A stretch of DNA of 64,000 nucleotides from the NCBI RefSeq assembly GCF_009760905.1, contig NZ_VIRW01000007.1, positions 62,001-126,000 of the forward strand, written 5' to 3'. The notes under the pieces were generated by a model, which was not told the origin of the DNA, did no database searches, and worked only from the letters and a program-made list of their open reading frames with translations. Position numbers and translations under genes: made by a program. Below are positions 9,071-17,672 of this stretch, piece by piece. Origin of the DNA: Chitinibacter sp. GC72 (GTDB lineage: Bacteria; Pseudomonadota; Gammaproteobacteria; Burkholderiales; Chitinibacteraceae). Numbering within the stretch: position 1 is the first letter of the stretch; each line of letters starts with the position of its first letter.

Positions 9071-11056
9071 ATGGAACAACTGCTGCGCGAGATGCAAAAC
9101 AGCAAGACCGATCAGGATTCACTGGGCAAACTCACTGCGCTGGTTAATGCACTGCGCCCGACCAGGGCGGATGATCAGGTGACGGCGGTGAATAATATTC
9201 GCGCGCTGTGTTATCTGCTGGAACAAAATCCCGAGTACCGGGCTTCTTTGCGTCGCGAGTTTTTTTCGCTGCTCGACAATACCCGGCAAGTGAATCTGTA
9301 TACCGAGACGGGCATCTTGCTCAACGAGAGCATGATGACGGCGGTGAAGCGCCGCATTGGTGCCAAGCTGTTGCCGCCCACCATCAATGAAGAACATTTC
9401 AGCGATTTACTGGGGGTAATCTTCCACAAGCCAAGTGATTACTTGTGGCTAGACGCACTCCCCCAGGAGGTATGGTATGAAGTCGGCCAGGCTCTGCATA
9501 TGCACGAGCTGCAGGAGAACGAAATTCCGCCGCATATCCGCCTGCAGCAGCTAGAAGCCATTCAGGTTTTGTCGTGCCGGATTTCGGCCATTGGCCTGGA
9601 GCCGGAAATCATCCGTAATCACCCGGATGTCGAGCGTTTCGAGTCGCCCTTTGTGCGCCTGAATGCCGAAGTGCTCAATTACATCGAACAATACCGCCAC
9701 GATCTCACCGCACGCCGCCCACCCGACGAAGACCACAGCCATTTGCTGGTGTTGCTGGAGCAGTGCGAAGCGATCATGGGCAAGGTGTGGAAATACGCGT
9801 CCAAAAACGGCGCATCGGTCAGCCTGACTTATCATTTATTGCGCTTGAAGCAGCATATCGACCGCATGAAGCTCCTCTTTGAGCTGGTCGACCCCAAAGG
9901 CGAGCAGGCCGATGCGCTGATTCGCCTGTTCAAGGCGCTGGTCAAGGCGGAAAACCGCAAAAACAGCGTGCGCGATGTATTTAGCGAAAACACCGAGCTG
10001 CTGGCGCTGCAGATTACCGAGCATGCCAGCCATACCGGCGAGCACTACACCAGCGAATCGCGCCGCGAATGGCTGGATATGTTCCGCTCGGCGGCGGGCG
10101 CGGGCGTGGTGGTCGGCTTTATGGCGCTGATTAAAATCCTGATCAGCAAGGCGCATCTGCCGCTGCTGCTCGAAGCGTTTGCTTTCAGCCTGAATTACGC
10201 CATCGGCTTTATGCTGATTCACATTATGCATTGCACCATTGCCACCAAGCAGCCCGCCATGACCGCAGCCCGCATCGCCGCGGCTCTACCCGCACCGGGC
10301 AGCAAGGAGGGCTATGGCACGCTGGTCGAGCTGATCGTCAAAGTGGTACGCACGCAGTTTATTGCCATTCTGGGCAATGTGTTGCTGGCCATGCCGGTGG
10401 CGCTGGCGATTGCTTGGCTGTGGTGGGATAGCCTGGGCAGCCATGTGGTCGGTCCCGAAAAAGCTGCGCATCTAATGCATGATCTGATGCCGATTTCCGG
10501 CATGGGCGTGCCGCATGCCGCGATTGCCGGTGTCTGCCTGTTTATGGCCGGGCTGATTTCGGGCTACTACGATAACAAGGCGCTGTATAACAAGATTCCG
10601 CAGCGCATTGCCGCCCTGCCACTGCTGCGCAAAACCATCGGCGATTTTCGCAGCCAGCGGCTGGCGCAGTATATCGAGCACAATCTGGGCGCACTGGCGG
10701 GGAATTTCTATTTCGGCTTTATGCTCGGCTGCATTGGCACGGTAGGAATTTTGCTAGGACTACCGATTGATATTCGCCACATTACTTTCTCGGCGGCTAA
10801 TTTCTCCTTTGTGCTGGCAGCCAATGATTTTTACCTGCCGATGTGGAGTGTGATCTGGGGCTTGCTCGGCGTGGCGCTGATCGGTACCACCAATCTAGTC
10901 ACCAGCTTTGTACTGGCGCTGTGGGTGGCGCTGCGCTCGCGCAAACGCCGCCTGGGCGAATTGCAACCCGTGCTCGGCCTGCTGTGGAAACGGTTCTGGC
11001 AGCGGCCGGTAGATTTTTTTATTGCGCCCAAACAGGTAGACAAAGTCAATGAGTGA
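9071..11056 (+). CDS. Gcr-type 'site-specific recombinase' membrane protein
   Basis: About 661 residues. The N-terminal about 330 residues are helical and soluble; the rest holds some seven membrane helices. This is the betaproteobacterial family annotated as site-specific recombinase Gcr (COG4389) after a gonococcal gene. I see no tyrosine- or serine-recombinase motifs, and a polytopic membrane protein is an unlikely recombinase, so the name should be treated with caution. The start at 9071 follows AAAGGATTAGGC; the TTG at 9047 is possible but lacks a good site. It overlaps the oxygenase gene by 8 bp. Confidence 0.75.
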   Translation: MEQLLREMQNSKTDQDSLGKLTALVNALRPTRADDQVTAVNNIRALCYLLEQNPEYRASLRREFFSLLDNTRQVNLYTETGILLNESMMTAVKRRIGAKLLPPTINEEHFSDLLGVIFHKPSDYLWLDALPQEVWYEVGQALHMHELQENEIPPHIRLQQLEAIQVLSCRISAIGLEPEIIRNHPDVERFESPFVRLNAEVLNYIEQYRHDLTARRPPDEDHSHLLVLLEQCEAIMGKVWKYASKNGASVSLTYHLLRLKQHIDRMKLLFELVDPKGEQADALIRLFKALVKAENRKNSVRDVFSENTELLALQITEHASHTGEHYTSESRREWLDMFRSAAGAGVVVGFMALIKILISKAHLPLLLEAFAFSLNYAIGFMLIHIMHCTIATKQPAMTAARIAAALPAPGSKEGYGTLVELIVKVVRTQFIAILGNVLLAMPVALAIAWLWWDSLGSHVVGPEKAAHLMHDLMPISGMGVPHAAIAGVCLFMAGLISGYYDNKALYNKIPQRIAALPLLRKTIGDFRSQRLAQYIEHNLGALAGNFYFGFMLGCIGTVGILLGLPIDIRHITFSAANFSFVLAANDFYLPMWSVIWGLLGVALIGTTNLVTSFVLALWVALRSRKRRLGELQPVLGLLWKRFWQRPVDFFIAPKQVDKVNE

Positions 11057-11642
11057 AGCGGTATACACCTCGATCTGCGATGCGCTGGCCGAACAGGGCT
11101 GGATCATTGTGCCCGATTTTCTTGATGCCCAAACGGTGAGCGAGCTGCATCAGCTGGCGCAGCAAAGGCGTGAAGCTTTTCACCGCGCTGGTGTTGGCCG
11201 CGAGACAGCGCATCAGGTACGCAATGATATTCGCGGCGATTCGGTGCTGTGGATTGAAGATCACGATGCAGCCATGCAGCAAGCCAATGCACGCATGGCC
11301 CAATTGCAGCAGCACCTCAATCGCGAGCTGTTTCTGGGGCTGGCCGAGCTGGAATGGCATTTTGCCCACTATCCGGTGGGCGCATTTTACCAGCGGCATC
11401 TGGATCAGCACCGCGCGCAGGACACACGCGTGGTGACCGTGGTGCAATACCTCAATCCGGATTGGCACACCGACGATGGCGGCCAGCTGCGGCTGTACCT
11501 GAATGACGGCGAGCAGCTGGATGTCACTCCCTACGGCGGTACGCTGGCGGTGTTTATGTCGGATCGATTCGAGCACGAAGTGCTACCAGCCCGGCGTGAT
11601 CGCTACTCCCTCACCGGCTGGTATCGCCGCCGCGCAGTTTGA
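11049..11642 (+). CDS. 2-oxoglutarate/Fe(II)-dependent oxygenase (prolyl hydroxylase-like)
   Basis: 197 residues. The C-terminal half carries the double-stranded beta-helix signature: the HxD pair in YQRHLDQH, the distal His in DRFEHEVLPA and the 2-oxoglutarate-binding Arg in RRDRYSLTGWYRR. This is the pattern of prolyl 4-hydroxylase/SM-20-like proteins. The protein substrate is unknown. The start overlaps the Gcr-like gene by 8 bp, indicating one transcript. No terminator is obvious in the AT-rich 238 bp that follow. Confidence 0.88.
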   Translation: MSEAVYTSICDALAEQGWIIVPDFLDAQTVSELHQLAQQRREAFHRAGVGRETAHQVRNDIRGDSVLWIEDHDAAMQQANARMAQLQQHLNRELFLGLAELEWHFAHYPVGAFYQRHLDQHRAQDTRVVTVVQYLNPDWHTDDGGQLRLYLNDGEQLDVTPYGGTLAVFMSDRFEHEVLPARRDRYSLTGWYRRRAV

Positions 11643-11880
11643 AACCCAAGCGGCACATGGCTTCACCCAGCTAGTTTCTCGTCTTATGACACAAGCTGTA
11701 TGAAGTCTTCGCTTTGCAGAATTGACATCATGCAAAGAAACTTTCGTTCAATTACTTTAAAAATTTGCCCGCAAAAACTCCACACAGCAGCAATGGATTA
11801 GAATTAATCACCAGTCAAAGATGACAAAAAATGTCAACAAAAGTTAAACTACCTGCTTCAAACCTTTCAATTCAAGCCTA

Positions 11881-12477
11881 ATGAAAATCCTATTCCCCAA
11901 CCCATACGGCTACGAGCTACCGTCAAGCGATCGTGTTGCTGCAATCCAGGAAAAATATCAATTTTCAAATGATTATTCGGCCTTCTTACGCCAGCAAAAT
12001 GGTTTTGTGATTTCCAGCCTTGAGGAGGCTGCAGATAGTCCAGAATATATGGCTGATTCACCGGAAGAAGAAGATGGCAAGCCAGATTTTAGAGTGCTCT
12101 ATGGCCTTGATTCAGCTGACAAATATTACGACCTGGAAGAGCAGCAACACGCTTTTATTTTCAAAGATTTATTCTTCCCCATCGGGGTTGATTATGGCGG
12201 CAATGATTTTGTTGAAATATTGCATGGCAAATTCAAAGGCTACATTGCCAGCCTAGATCATGATCTATATGCCTCTTGCGATTCGCAGGAAGAATTCATT
12301 CAAGAATTTGAGTTAGACAATTTTGCAGCACTCTCTCCTAGCGAAAAAGCCGATTTGCTAGCCGACGAAGAGATTGGATTAGCATGGCTTCTGGCACCAT
12401 CAATGAGCGAATTCACCGCAAAGAGCATCCACTGCAATGAAAATTTTTCTGGGTATGTCGTTGATCTCGTCTCCTGA
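11881..12477 (+). CDS. SMI1/KNR4 (SUKH) family protein, orphan immunity-like
   Basis: 198 residues. The N-terminal part (IQEKYQFSNDYSAFLRQQNGF) and later acidic-aromatic blocks (FFPIGVDYGGNDFVEI) match the SUKH fold. SUKH proteins are the commonest immunity proteins against contact-dependent and polymorphic toxins. No toxin gene is next to it, so it is either an orphan immunity gene or a domesticated SUKH protein. The gene and its upstream region are visibly more AT-rich than the neighbours, which suggests transfer. The ATG at 11881 has only a weak ribosome-binding site. Confidence 0.8.
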   Translation: MKILFPNPYGYELPSSDRVAAIQEKYQFSNDYSAFLRQQNGFVISSLEEAADSPEYMADSPEEEDGKPDFRVLYGLDSADKYYDLEEQQHAFIFKDLFFPIGVDYGGNDFVEILHGKFKGYIASLDHDLYASCDSQEEFIQEFELDNFAALSPSEKADLLADEEIGLAWLLAPSMSEFTAKSIHCNENFSGYVVDLVS

Positions 12478-12526
12478 CAGTACAGCAGCCTAAGCCATCT
12501 GGTGTGTAGAGCCACCTCAATAGAGC

Positions 12527-12579
12527 ATGGGTATTGCCGCTCAAGCCAAACACAGGTTGGCATACAAAGCAATACCCAT
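12527..12579. repeat. Palindromic element, intergenic copy 2
   Basis: Perfect 11-bp arms ATGGGTATTGC (12527-12537) and GCAATACCCAT (12569-12579), total 53 bp, with a smaller inner inverted repeat (CCAA...TTGG). Lies 50 bp after the SUKH gene. Confidence 0.75.
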
Positions 12580-12670
12580 TGCACTTTCAATATTTCTATA
12601 ATACCCCTGTCCGAGGTGTCCGAAGGAGCTGCGGCGCCGCGCCAGATAGTCTCGACGATCAGATTCGCGC

Positions 12671-12690
12671 CAGCCACCCGTGGGTGGCTG
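12671..12690. terminator. Strong 9-bp hairpin between SUKH gene and nitroreductase pseudogene
   Basis: CAGCCACCC / GGGTGGCTG with a two-base centre, a perfect 20-bp palindrome. It sits between two convergent genes; there is no clean T run on either side, so termination is only probable. Confidence 0.4.
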
Positions 12691-13213
12691 AATATATTTC
12701 AGGCATTACTCCAACCAATCCTCAAACCACAGTCAGCACCTGCTGTAATGGCTTTCTGGGCTTTTGCGCCCAGTTGCTGGCCAGCGGGCGGCCTACGGTG
12801 ACCAGCATGACCGGGATCAGCTCGTCGCCCAGGGCAAATGCCTCAATCAGCGCGTCGTGATCAAAGCCTGTCATCGGGCAGCTGCCCAGCCCCATGCCTT
12901 CGGCGGCCAGCATCAGTGTCATTGCGGCCAAGGAGGCCGAACGGATGGCCTCGTCGCGCTGCGCTTGCGGCTGCTCGTGCTGGGTGGCGCTGGCCATCGC
13001 CACCCAGCTATCGGCCAGTGCCGCCGGCATAGCGCCCTGCTGCACCGAGCCCGCCAGCACGCTGGCTAGCGCCTGATACCCATTGCGCACCCCGCACACA
13101 ATAAATGTCACCGCTGCGTCGGCCACTTTTTGCTGGCCAAAACTCAGTTGCTGCAAGCGCAACTTGTGCGGCTGGCTGCGCACGGCGATAAATTGCCAGT
13201 TTTGCAAGTTAAA

Positions 13214-13829
13214 TGACCCCCAGCAAAGCTGGGGGCTTATTAGAGGAACGCCTCGAAGGCGTCAACAAACCAAGTGCCGCCCAAGGCGGCGAGTCACAAC
13301 CCCAGCTTCATCTGGTCGTAACGCTCATCTTCCTTTTCTTGATTTCGGATATAGGCTCTGACCATTGCTTCATCCAAACCCACCGTCGAAACAAAATAGC
13401 CGCGCGCCCAAAAAACTTCACCGGTGAAGTTTTTCGTCCTACCACCAAATTGCTGCGCTATCGTGATTGCGCTTTTTCCTTTGATAAAACCCACCACATT
13501 CGACAAAGCATACTTCGGCGGCACGCTGATACACATATGCACGTGATCGGGCATGATATGCCCTTCTACAATCTGGCAACCTTTTTGCTGTGCCAGCTCA
13601 TGGAAAATAACCCCAAGATTACGGCGCAATGCGCCGAATAATCGCTTCTTTCTCGCCTTGGGGATAAACACCACGTGATATTTACAATCCCAACGCGTAT
13701 GGCTCAGACTTTGATACTCTTTCATTTGAAACTCCTTCTCTTGGTCGAGATCGGAGCTTCACAATGACCGTTGTATAGGTCAAACCTTGGTGAGTCCCCC
13801 GGCAAAGCCGGGGGTTTACCTCAGATTAA
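13214..13829 (-). mobile_element. IS200/IS605-family insertion sequence, apparently intact
   Basis: 616 bp lie between two copies of TTAAA on the plus strand (13209-13213 and 13830-13834), TTTAA in the orientation of the host gene. The ends carry subterminal hairpins CCCCCAGC-aaa-GCTGGGGG (about 13217-13235) and CCCCCGGC-aaa-GCCGGGGG (about 13797-13814), as expected for a Y1 transposase that recognises folded single-stranded ends. IS200/IS605 elements make no target duplication and insert 3' of a short motif, so one TTTAA is probably the target and the other belongs to the element's cleavage site. A single gene, tnpA, is inside; there is no tnpB. Confidence 0.9.
13294..13725 (-). CDS. tnpA: IS200-type Y1 HUH transposase TnpA
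   Basis: 143 residues, the normal size for TnpA of IS200/IS605. The HUH motif is His61-Val-His63 in MPDHVHMCISVP and the catalytic tyrosine is Tyr125 in VRAYIRNQ. The N-terminal strand WDCKYHVVFIPKARKK is typical. The enzyme cuts and joins single-stranded DNA at hairpin ends during replication. AAGGAG precedes the start. No frameshift is visible, so the element may still be mobile. It is read in the same direction as the interrupted nitroreductase. Confidence 0.95.
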   Translation of the reverse strand: MKEYQSLSHTRWDCKYHVVFIPKARKKRLFGALRRNLGVIFHELAQQKGCQIVEGHIMPDHVHMCISVPPKYALSNVVGFIKGKSAITIAQQFGGRTKNFTGEVFWARGYFVSTVGLDEAMVRAYIRNQEKEDERYDQMKLGL

Positions 13830-13975
13830 TTAAACGCGCTGGGCGAGCGTGTAGCCAGATCGACCAGCATTTCAATCTGCTGATCGTCCAGCTGGCACTG
13901 CGGGTCAAAATGATTGATCGAACGGCGCGCCTCGATCAGTTGATGGATAGGATGCGGGATGAAATATGACATGGT

Positions 13976-14854
13976 TTATTTCTCCTGAAAGGATGAAGGA
14001 ACAGGCCGAGCAAACCACTGCACCGCCATGACACTGGCAAAAACAATCAGCAAACCGGCGAGTGACAGCGGGCTCATTGCCTCGCCCAGCAGCCACCAGC
14101 CCAGCAGCACTGCCGACAGCGGACTAAGCAGGCCCAGAGCAGACACCGCCACTGCCGATAGCGAGCGCATGCCGCGAAACCACAGCACATAGGCAATCAA
14201 CGCGCCAAAAATGCACAGGTAGGCATAAGCCAGCAGCTGGCTGGGCCTTAAGGCTGGCAGTGGCGCATCCAGCCACAGCATGGCCGGCAGGAGCAGCACC
14301 CCGCCCAGTAAGAGCTGCCAACCCGTGAGCGCCAGCACCGGCAGAGGCAAAGCCCAGTGCCGGGTTAGGTAGGTACCCGTCGCCATACACGCCGCTCCTG
14401 CCAGTGCCGCCAGTACACCGGAAATGCTCCAGCTGCTATCGGGTGCCAGTAGCAAAGCGGCCATGCCCAGCACGCCCATCAGGCAGGCGCACACCAGCCA
14501 GAGCGAAGGTTTAATTTTTTCCAGCATCCAGATCAGCGCCAGAATCAGCAAAGGCTGAATCGCGCCGATTACCGCCGCCAAACCACCGGGCAGCTGATAA
14601 GCCGCAATAAACAGCAGCGATTGAAACAGGCTGATATTGAGCAGCGACAGCAGCAATACCTTGCCCCACTGACCCGCAGCTGGAGGCTGCCATTGCAGCG
14701 CCAGCAAAATCAGCCCGGCGGGCAACACACGGATTAGCGCCGCCGTAAACGGCCGATCGGGCGGCAAGAGCTGGGAAGTCACGATATAGCTGGAACCCCA
14801 GATCAGCGGAGCCAGTGCAGTGAGCAGTAAATGAGGTTTCAACAAAGCGCGCAT
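13976..14854 (-). CDS. EamA (DMT superfamily) membrane transporter
   Basis: 292 residues with ten predicted membrane helices in two EamA repeats. It opens with LAPLIWGSSYIVTSQLLPPDRP, a typical first-helix motif. Such proteins export amino acids or other small metabolites. It is the first gene of an operon with the now broken nitroreductase, whose ribosome-binding site lies in the last codons of this gene. It is divergent from a MarR regulator with two matching operators in between, so it is probably induced by the MarR ligand, perhaps an aromatic or electrophile. Confidence 0.9.
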   Translation of the reverse strand: MRALLKPHLLLTALAPLIWGSSYIVTSQLLPPDRPFTAALIRVLPAGLILLALQWQPPAAGQWGKVLLLSLLNISLFQSLLFIAAYQLPGGLAAVIGAIQPLLILALIWMLEKIKPSLWLVCACLMGVLGMAALLLAPDSSWSISGVLAALAGAACMATGTYLTRHWALPLPVLALTGWQLLLGGVLLLPAMLWLDAPLPALRPSQLLAYAYLCIFGALIAYVLWFRGMRSLSAVAVSALGLLSPLSAVLLGWWLLGEAMSPLSLAGLLIVFASVMAVQWFARPVPSSFQEK

Positions 14855-14859
14855 GATTT

Positions 14860-14915
14860 TGTCTCGTATTCAAGATATAATCACTCTACGGGCAATTTAT
14901 CTCGGATGCAAGATA
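14860..14915. promoter_or_regulatory. Paired MarR-type operators
   Basis: Two near-identical palindromic 18-mers: TGTCTCG-N4-CAAGATA (14860-14877) and TATCTCG-N4-CAAGATA (14898-14915), 38 bp centre to centre. They fill the 77-bp divergent region between the EamA gene and the marR gene, the usual place for autoregulated MarR operators. Position and symmetry are seen; binding is inferred. Confidence 0.75.
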
Positions 14916-14931
14916 TATTGGGGAAATAAAA

Positions 14932-15459
14932 ATGAAAGAAGCACCACAGACAGCAGCAACAGGGCCAGCCGACTTTGTCGATGGTGTCCTAGCGCAATGG
15001 CAACAGGAAAAACCAGCACTCGACACCCGCGCCATGGGCACGGCAGGCCGGCTCAAGCGCAGTGCGGCCTTGATGCAGCGACAAATGGATCAGCTCTTTG
15101 CGCAATACGATTTAAGCAGCTGGGAGTTTGATGTACTGGCCACGCTTCGCCGTGCTGGTGCGCCATATTGCCTGGCGCCCACCGCGCTGTTTTCGGCACT
15201 GATGCTGGCCTCGGGCACGATGACCCGGCAATTGCAGCAGCTGGAAAACCGGGGCCTGGTCTGCCGCATAGCCAACCCGCAAGACGCCCGCAGCCTGCTG
15301 GTGCAGCTGAGCGAGAACGGCCTGACGCTGATTGATGAAGCCATCGAAGCGCACACCCGCAATCTGCAGCACATCCTGTCGCCACTATCAGACGCGCAGC
15401 GCACAGTACTCGATCAAGGCCTGTCTGCCCTGCTGCCGATGCTGGAGCAGGCATCGTAG
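14932..15459 (+). CDS. MarR-family transcriptional regulator
   Basis: 175 residues. The central winged helix (about residues 60-130) includes SSWEFDVLATLRRAG, the recognition region ASGTMTRQLQQLENRGLV and the wing with the MarR signature NPQDARSLLVQLSENG. N- and C-terminal helices form the dimer interface. It is read away from the EamA-nitroreductase operon and probably represses both itself and that operon through the two operators at 14860-14915. The ligand is unknown. The 253 bp that follow hold nothing I can identify. Confidence 0.92.
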   Translation: MKEAPQTAATGPADFVDGVLAQWQQEKPALDTRAMGTAGRLKRSAALMQRQMDQLFAQYDLSSWEFDVLATLRRAGAPYCLAPTALFSALMLASGTMTRQLQQLENRGLVCRIANPQDARSLLVQLSENGLTLIDEAIEAHTRNLQHILSPLSDAQRTVLDQGLSALLPMLEQAS

Positions 15460-15712
15460 ATGCGCCAGGGAATTTCCTTGGTCCGGCCCCAATTGATGTG
15501 CGTCTGCCACGACATTGCGCAACTTAAGTTTTGCAGCCAATGGGCGGCAAGGAGACAATCTGGTCAAAATCGAACCTAGCAGATACGCAGACTTGACTTA
15601 AGATGAATCCTGCAATTGCCTCAAGCCATGGACTCATCACGACTGTGGCTCGACTCACTACTCTGTATCCAACATTGAAAGCCGGTGGCGGTTTATTTCT
15701 GGAAGACGTTTC

Positions 15713-17089
15713 ATGAAGATGGAAGTCAAACATTACTCGCTGCTGGCCAGCATACTGAACCAGCTGCTGGATGCCATTTGCGTGGTTGATGAGCATGGTC
15801 GCGTTATTTATGTCAGCGCGGGTTGCGAGCGGGTATTTGGCTATACGCAGGCCGAAATGATCGGGCGCGAAATGATCAGCCTGGTTGCCCCCGAAGACCG
15901 TGAACGCACGCTGGCCGAAGCCATTAACGTCATGTCCGGACGACCATGGGTCGGTTTTGAAAACCGCTATATCCATAAAAACGGCCATCTGGTGGACATC
16001 ATGTGGTCGGCGATGTGGTCAGAGACCGAGCGCGTGCGCATTGCGGTGGCCAGGGATGTCACCGTCCGCAAACGTGCCCAGTCCATGCAAGCGGCAATGT
16101 ATGCAATTGCTCAGCTGGTCATCGAAGCCGACGATCTGCCAGCCCTGTATCGACAAACCCATCAGATCATTGGCCAGCTGCTGCCTGCTACGGCTTTCAC
16201 AGTTGCCATCAGGCCCAGTCAGGACGCAAAACTGGTTTTTCCCTACCCGCCTGCGCTGGCCAATCAGCACGCAGCGGCGATGGGGCTGTCGCTCATGTTC
16301 GACCAGATTCTCGCCTCTGGTGAGCCCTTGCTGCTGAATGATGCTGCGCAATTGTCCTGCGCAAGCCCGCATGCTGATGGCCGCAGGTTGAGCAGCTGGC
16401 TGGGCGTTCCTTTAAATGCCGGACGGGGACCGTTTGGCGTGCTGGCCTTGGGCAGCTATGAAGGCAGCGTGAGCTACGAGGCCCCGGATCTTGAGTTATT
16501 GCAATTTGTTTCCGGCCAGATTGCTTCCGCCATCGAGTACAAAACCCTGCAGGAACAGCTCAAGCGAATGGCCTTGTACGATGAGCTGACCCAGCTTCCC
16601 AACCGCGTGCTGCTGGCCGAACGCATAGGCAATGCCATCGCCCGTGCTGAGCGCGAGCACCACCCTTTTTCCTTGCTGTTTCTGGATCTGAATGGCTTTA
16701 AAGCCATCAATGATTGCTTCGGGCATGCGGCCGGAGACGGCCTATTGCAAGAAGTAGCCCGGCGGCTGTGCGCCGGTGTCCGCCAGATGGATATGGTCGC
16801 ACGCCTGAGTGGCGATGAATTTGTGGTTTTGCTGGACAACGCGAATGGCACGATCGCGCAGGCGGTCGCCGATAAGCTGGTCACGCAGATCAACGCGCCC
16901 GCGCAAGTCGGCAGTCACACAATCCGCGTAGCTGCCAGCGTAGGACTTAGCTGCTACCCGGCTGATGGCCTAACTGAACAGCAATTGCTAAGCTGTGCTG
17001 ACCTGCGAATGTATACAGCCAAGCGCCTTATGAAACAGACTAGCGCAGACGAGGCGCTCGAAGCGCAGCGGTTTTCCCAGCACAACTAA
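15713..17089 (+). CDS. PAS-GAF-GGDEF diguanylate cyclase
   Basis: 458 residues, no membrane helix. A PAS domain (about 8-120; DAICVVDEHGRVIYVS) is followed by a GAF domain (about 135-285) and a GGDEF domain (about 290-450). The signature reads SGDEF at 366-370 rather than GGDEF, a variation compatible with activity in this family. The inhibitory I-site RQMD (357-360) lies five residues before it, so product feedback is expected. It makes c-di-GMP from two GTP in the cytoplasm in response to whatever the PAS and GAF domains bind. Confidence 0.92.
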   Translation: MKMEVKHYSLLASILNQLLDAICVVDEHGRVIYVSAGCERVFGYTQAEMIGREMISLVAPEDRERTLAEAINVMSGRPWVGFENRYIHKNGHLVDIMWSAMWSETERVRIAVARDVTVRKRAQSMQAAMYAIAQLVIEADDLPALYRQTHQIIGQLLPATAFTVAIRPSQDAKLVFPYPPALANQHAAAMGLSLMFDQILASGEPLLLNDAAQLSCASPHADGRRLSSWLGVPLNAGRGPFGVLALGSYEGSVSYEAPDLELLQFVSGQIASAIEYKTLQEQLKRMALYDELTQLPNRVLLAERIGNAIARAEREHHPFSLLFLDLNGFKAINDCFGHAAGDGLLQEVARRLCAGVRQMDMVARLSGDEFVVLLDNANGTIAQAVADKLVTQINAPAQVGSHTIRVAASVGLSCYPADGLTEQQLLSCADLRMYTAKRLMKQTSADEALEAQRFSQHN

Positions 17090-17174
17090 GACTTGGCAGA
17101 ATGCACAGTGAAATCATCGGTTTGAAAGAGTAGAATAGTTTTTATTCTTTCAACGACAGATCAAGGAGCTTGCC

Positions 17175-17672
17175 ATGCGCACCCGACACTATTTGCTCGG
17201 CGCCCTGCTCGCCCTCTGCACGGTACTGACAGGCTGCATCACTGCCGATTCAGCCAATGTATACAAGAAAAACGAAATGAAACAGCTGGCCACCGCGCGC
17301 GCTGGCGTGATCGAGAATGTGCGCGATGTGCAGATCGACGATAGCAGCACCAGCATCGGCTCGATTGTGGGCGCGGTGATTGGCGGTGTGGGCGCATCGT
17401 CCAATATCGGCAAGGGCAGCGGTACGGTGATTAGCGGCACAATCGGCGCTTTACTCGGCGGATTGCTGGGCAACCAGATTGAAAAGAACATCATGCGCAA
17501 ACCGGCCAAAGAGCTGACCATCCATATGCACGATAATGGCGAGCGGCTGGTGGTGATTCAGGATGCCGATCTGGCACTAAGTGTGGGCCAGCAGGTTGAC
17601 GTGATCAGCGATGGCCAGAGCGCCCGCATCGTGCCCAGCAACCGCGCGGCACCCGTAAAGAAAACACTTTAA
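17175..17672 (+). CDS. Glycine-zipper outer-membrane lipoprotein (SlyB/Pcp-like)
   Basis: 165 residues. The lipobox LTGC puts the acylated cysteine at residue 21 after a 20-residue signal peptide. The middle (about 60-105) is a glycine-zipper 2TM segment (SIVGAVIGGVGA...GTIGALLGGLLGNQIE), as in SlyB and Pcp lipoproteins, which stabilise the outer membrane. AAGGAG precedes the start. Its stop overlaps that of metF on the other strand by 4 bp. Confidence 0.9.
   Translation: MRTRHYLLGALLALCTVLTGCITADSANVYKKNEMKQLATARAGVIENVRDVQIDDSSTSIGSIVGAVIGGVGASSNIGKGSGTVISGTIGALLGGLLGNQIEKNIMRKPAKELTIHMHDNGERLVVIQDADLALSVGQQVDVISDGQSARIVPSNRAAPVKKTL

Larger units (their letters stand above)
12722..13972 (-). 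pseudogene. Nitroreductase gene split by an IS200/IS605 element
   Basis: The first 47-48 codons (13972 down to about 13830) read MSYFIPHPIHQLIEARRS... through TRSPSAFN and then hit a TAA inside the insertion. The remaining 161 codons (13208 down to 12722) start exactly with LQNWQFIAV. Joined at the TTTAA target they give one 209-residue nitroreductase with the family motif SPSAFNLQNWQF, and the C-terminal SCPMTGFD region is intact. Nitroreductases use FMN and NAD(P)H to reduce nitroaromatics or quinones. The gene follows EamA by 3 bp in an operon facing a MarR regulator. The only in-frame damage I see is the insertion. Confidence 0.9.

Noticed and set aside
8661-9122. Minus-strand frame (153 codons) opposite the YkgJ gene
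   Set aside because: The plus strand encodes the clear cysteine-cluster protein; the antisense product is compositionally odd and overlaps the next gene's start.
9071-11056. Active site-specific recombinase with mobile-element context
   Set aside because: The family name is historical; the sequence is a polytopic membrane protein with no recombinase motifs and no attachment sites nearby.
13214-13829. Member of the ordinary REP-associated transposase (RAYT) class
   Set aside because: The element has its own paired end hairpins and sits as a discrete insertion in a gene. The GGGTATTGCC palindromes do not resemble its ends, so it is not an obvious driver of that family.
16807-16822. SGDEF as a sign of an inactive diguanylate cyclase
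   Set aside because: Ser for the first Gly is compatible with activity in this family, and the I-site and other core residues are intact.
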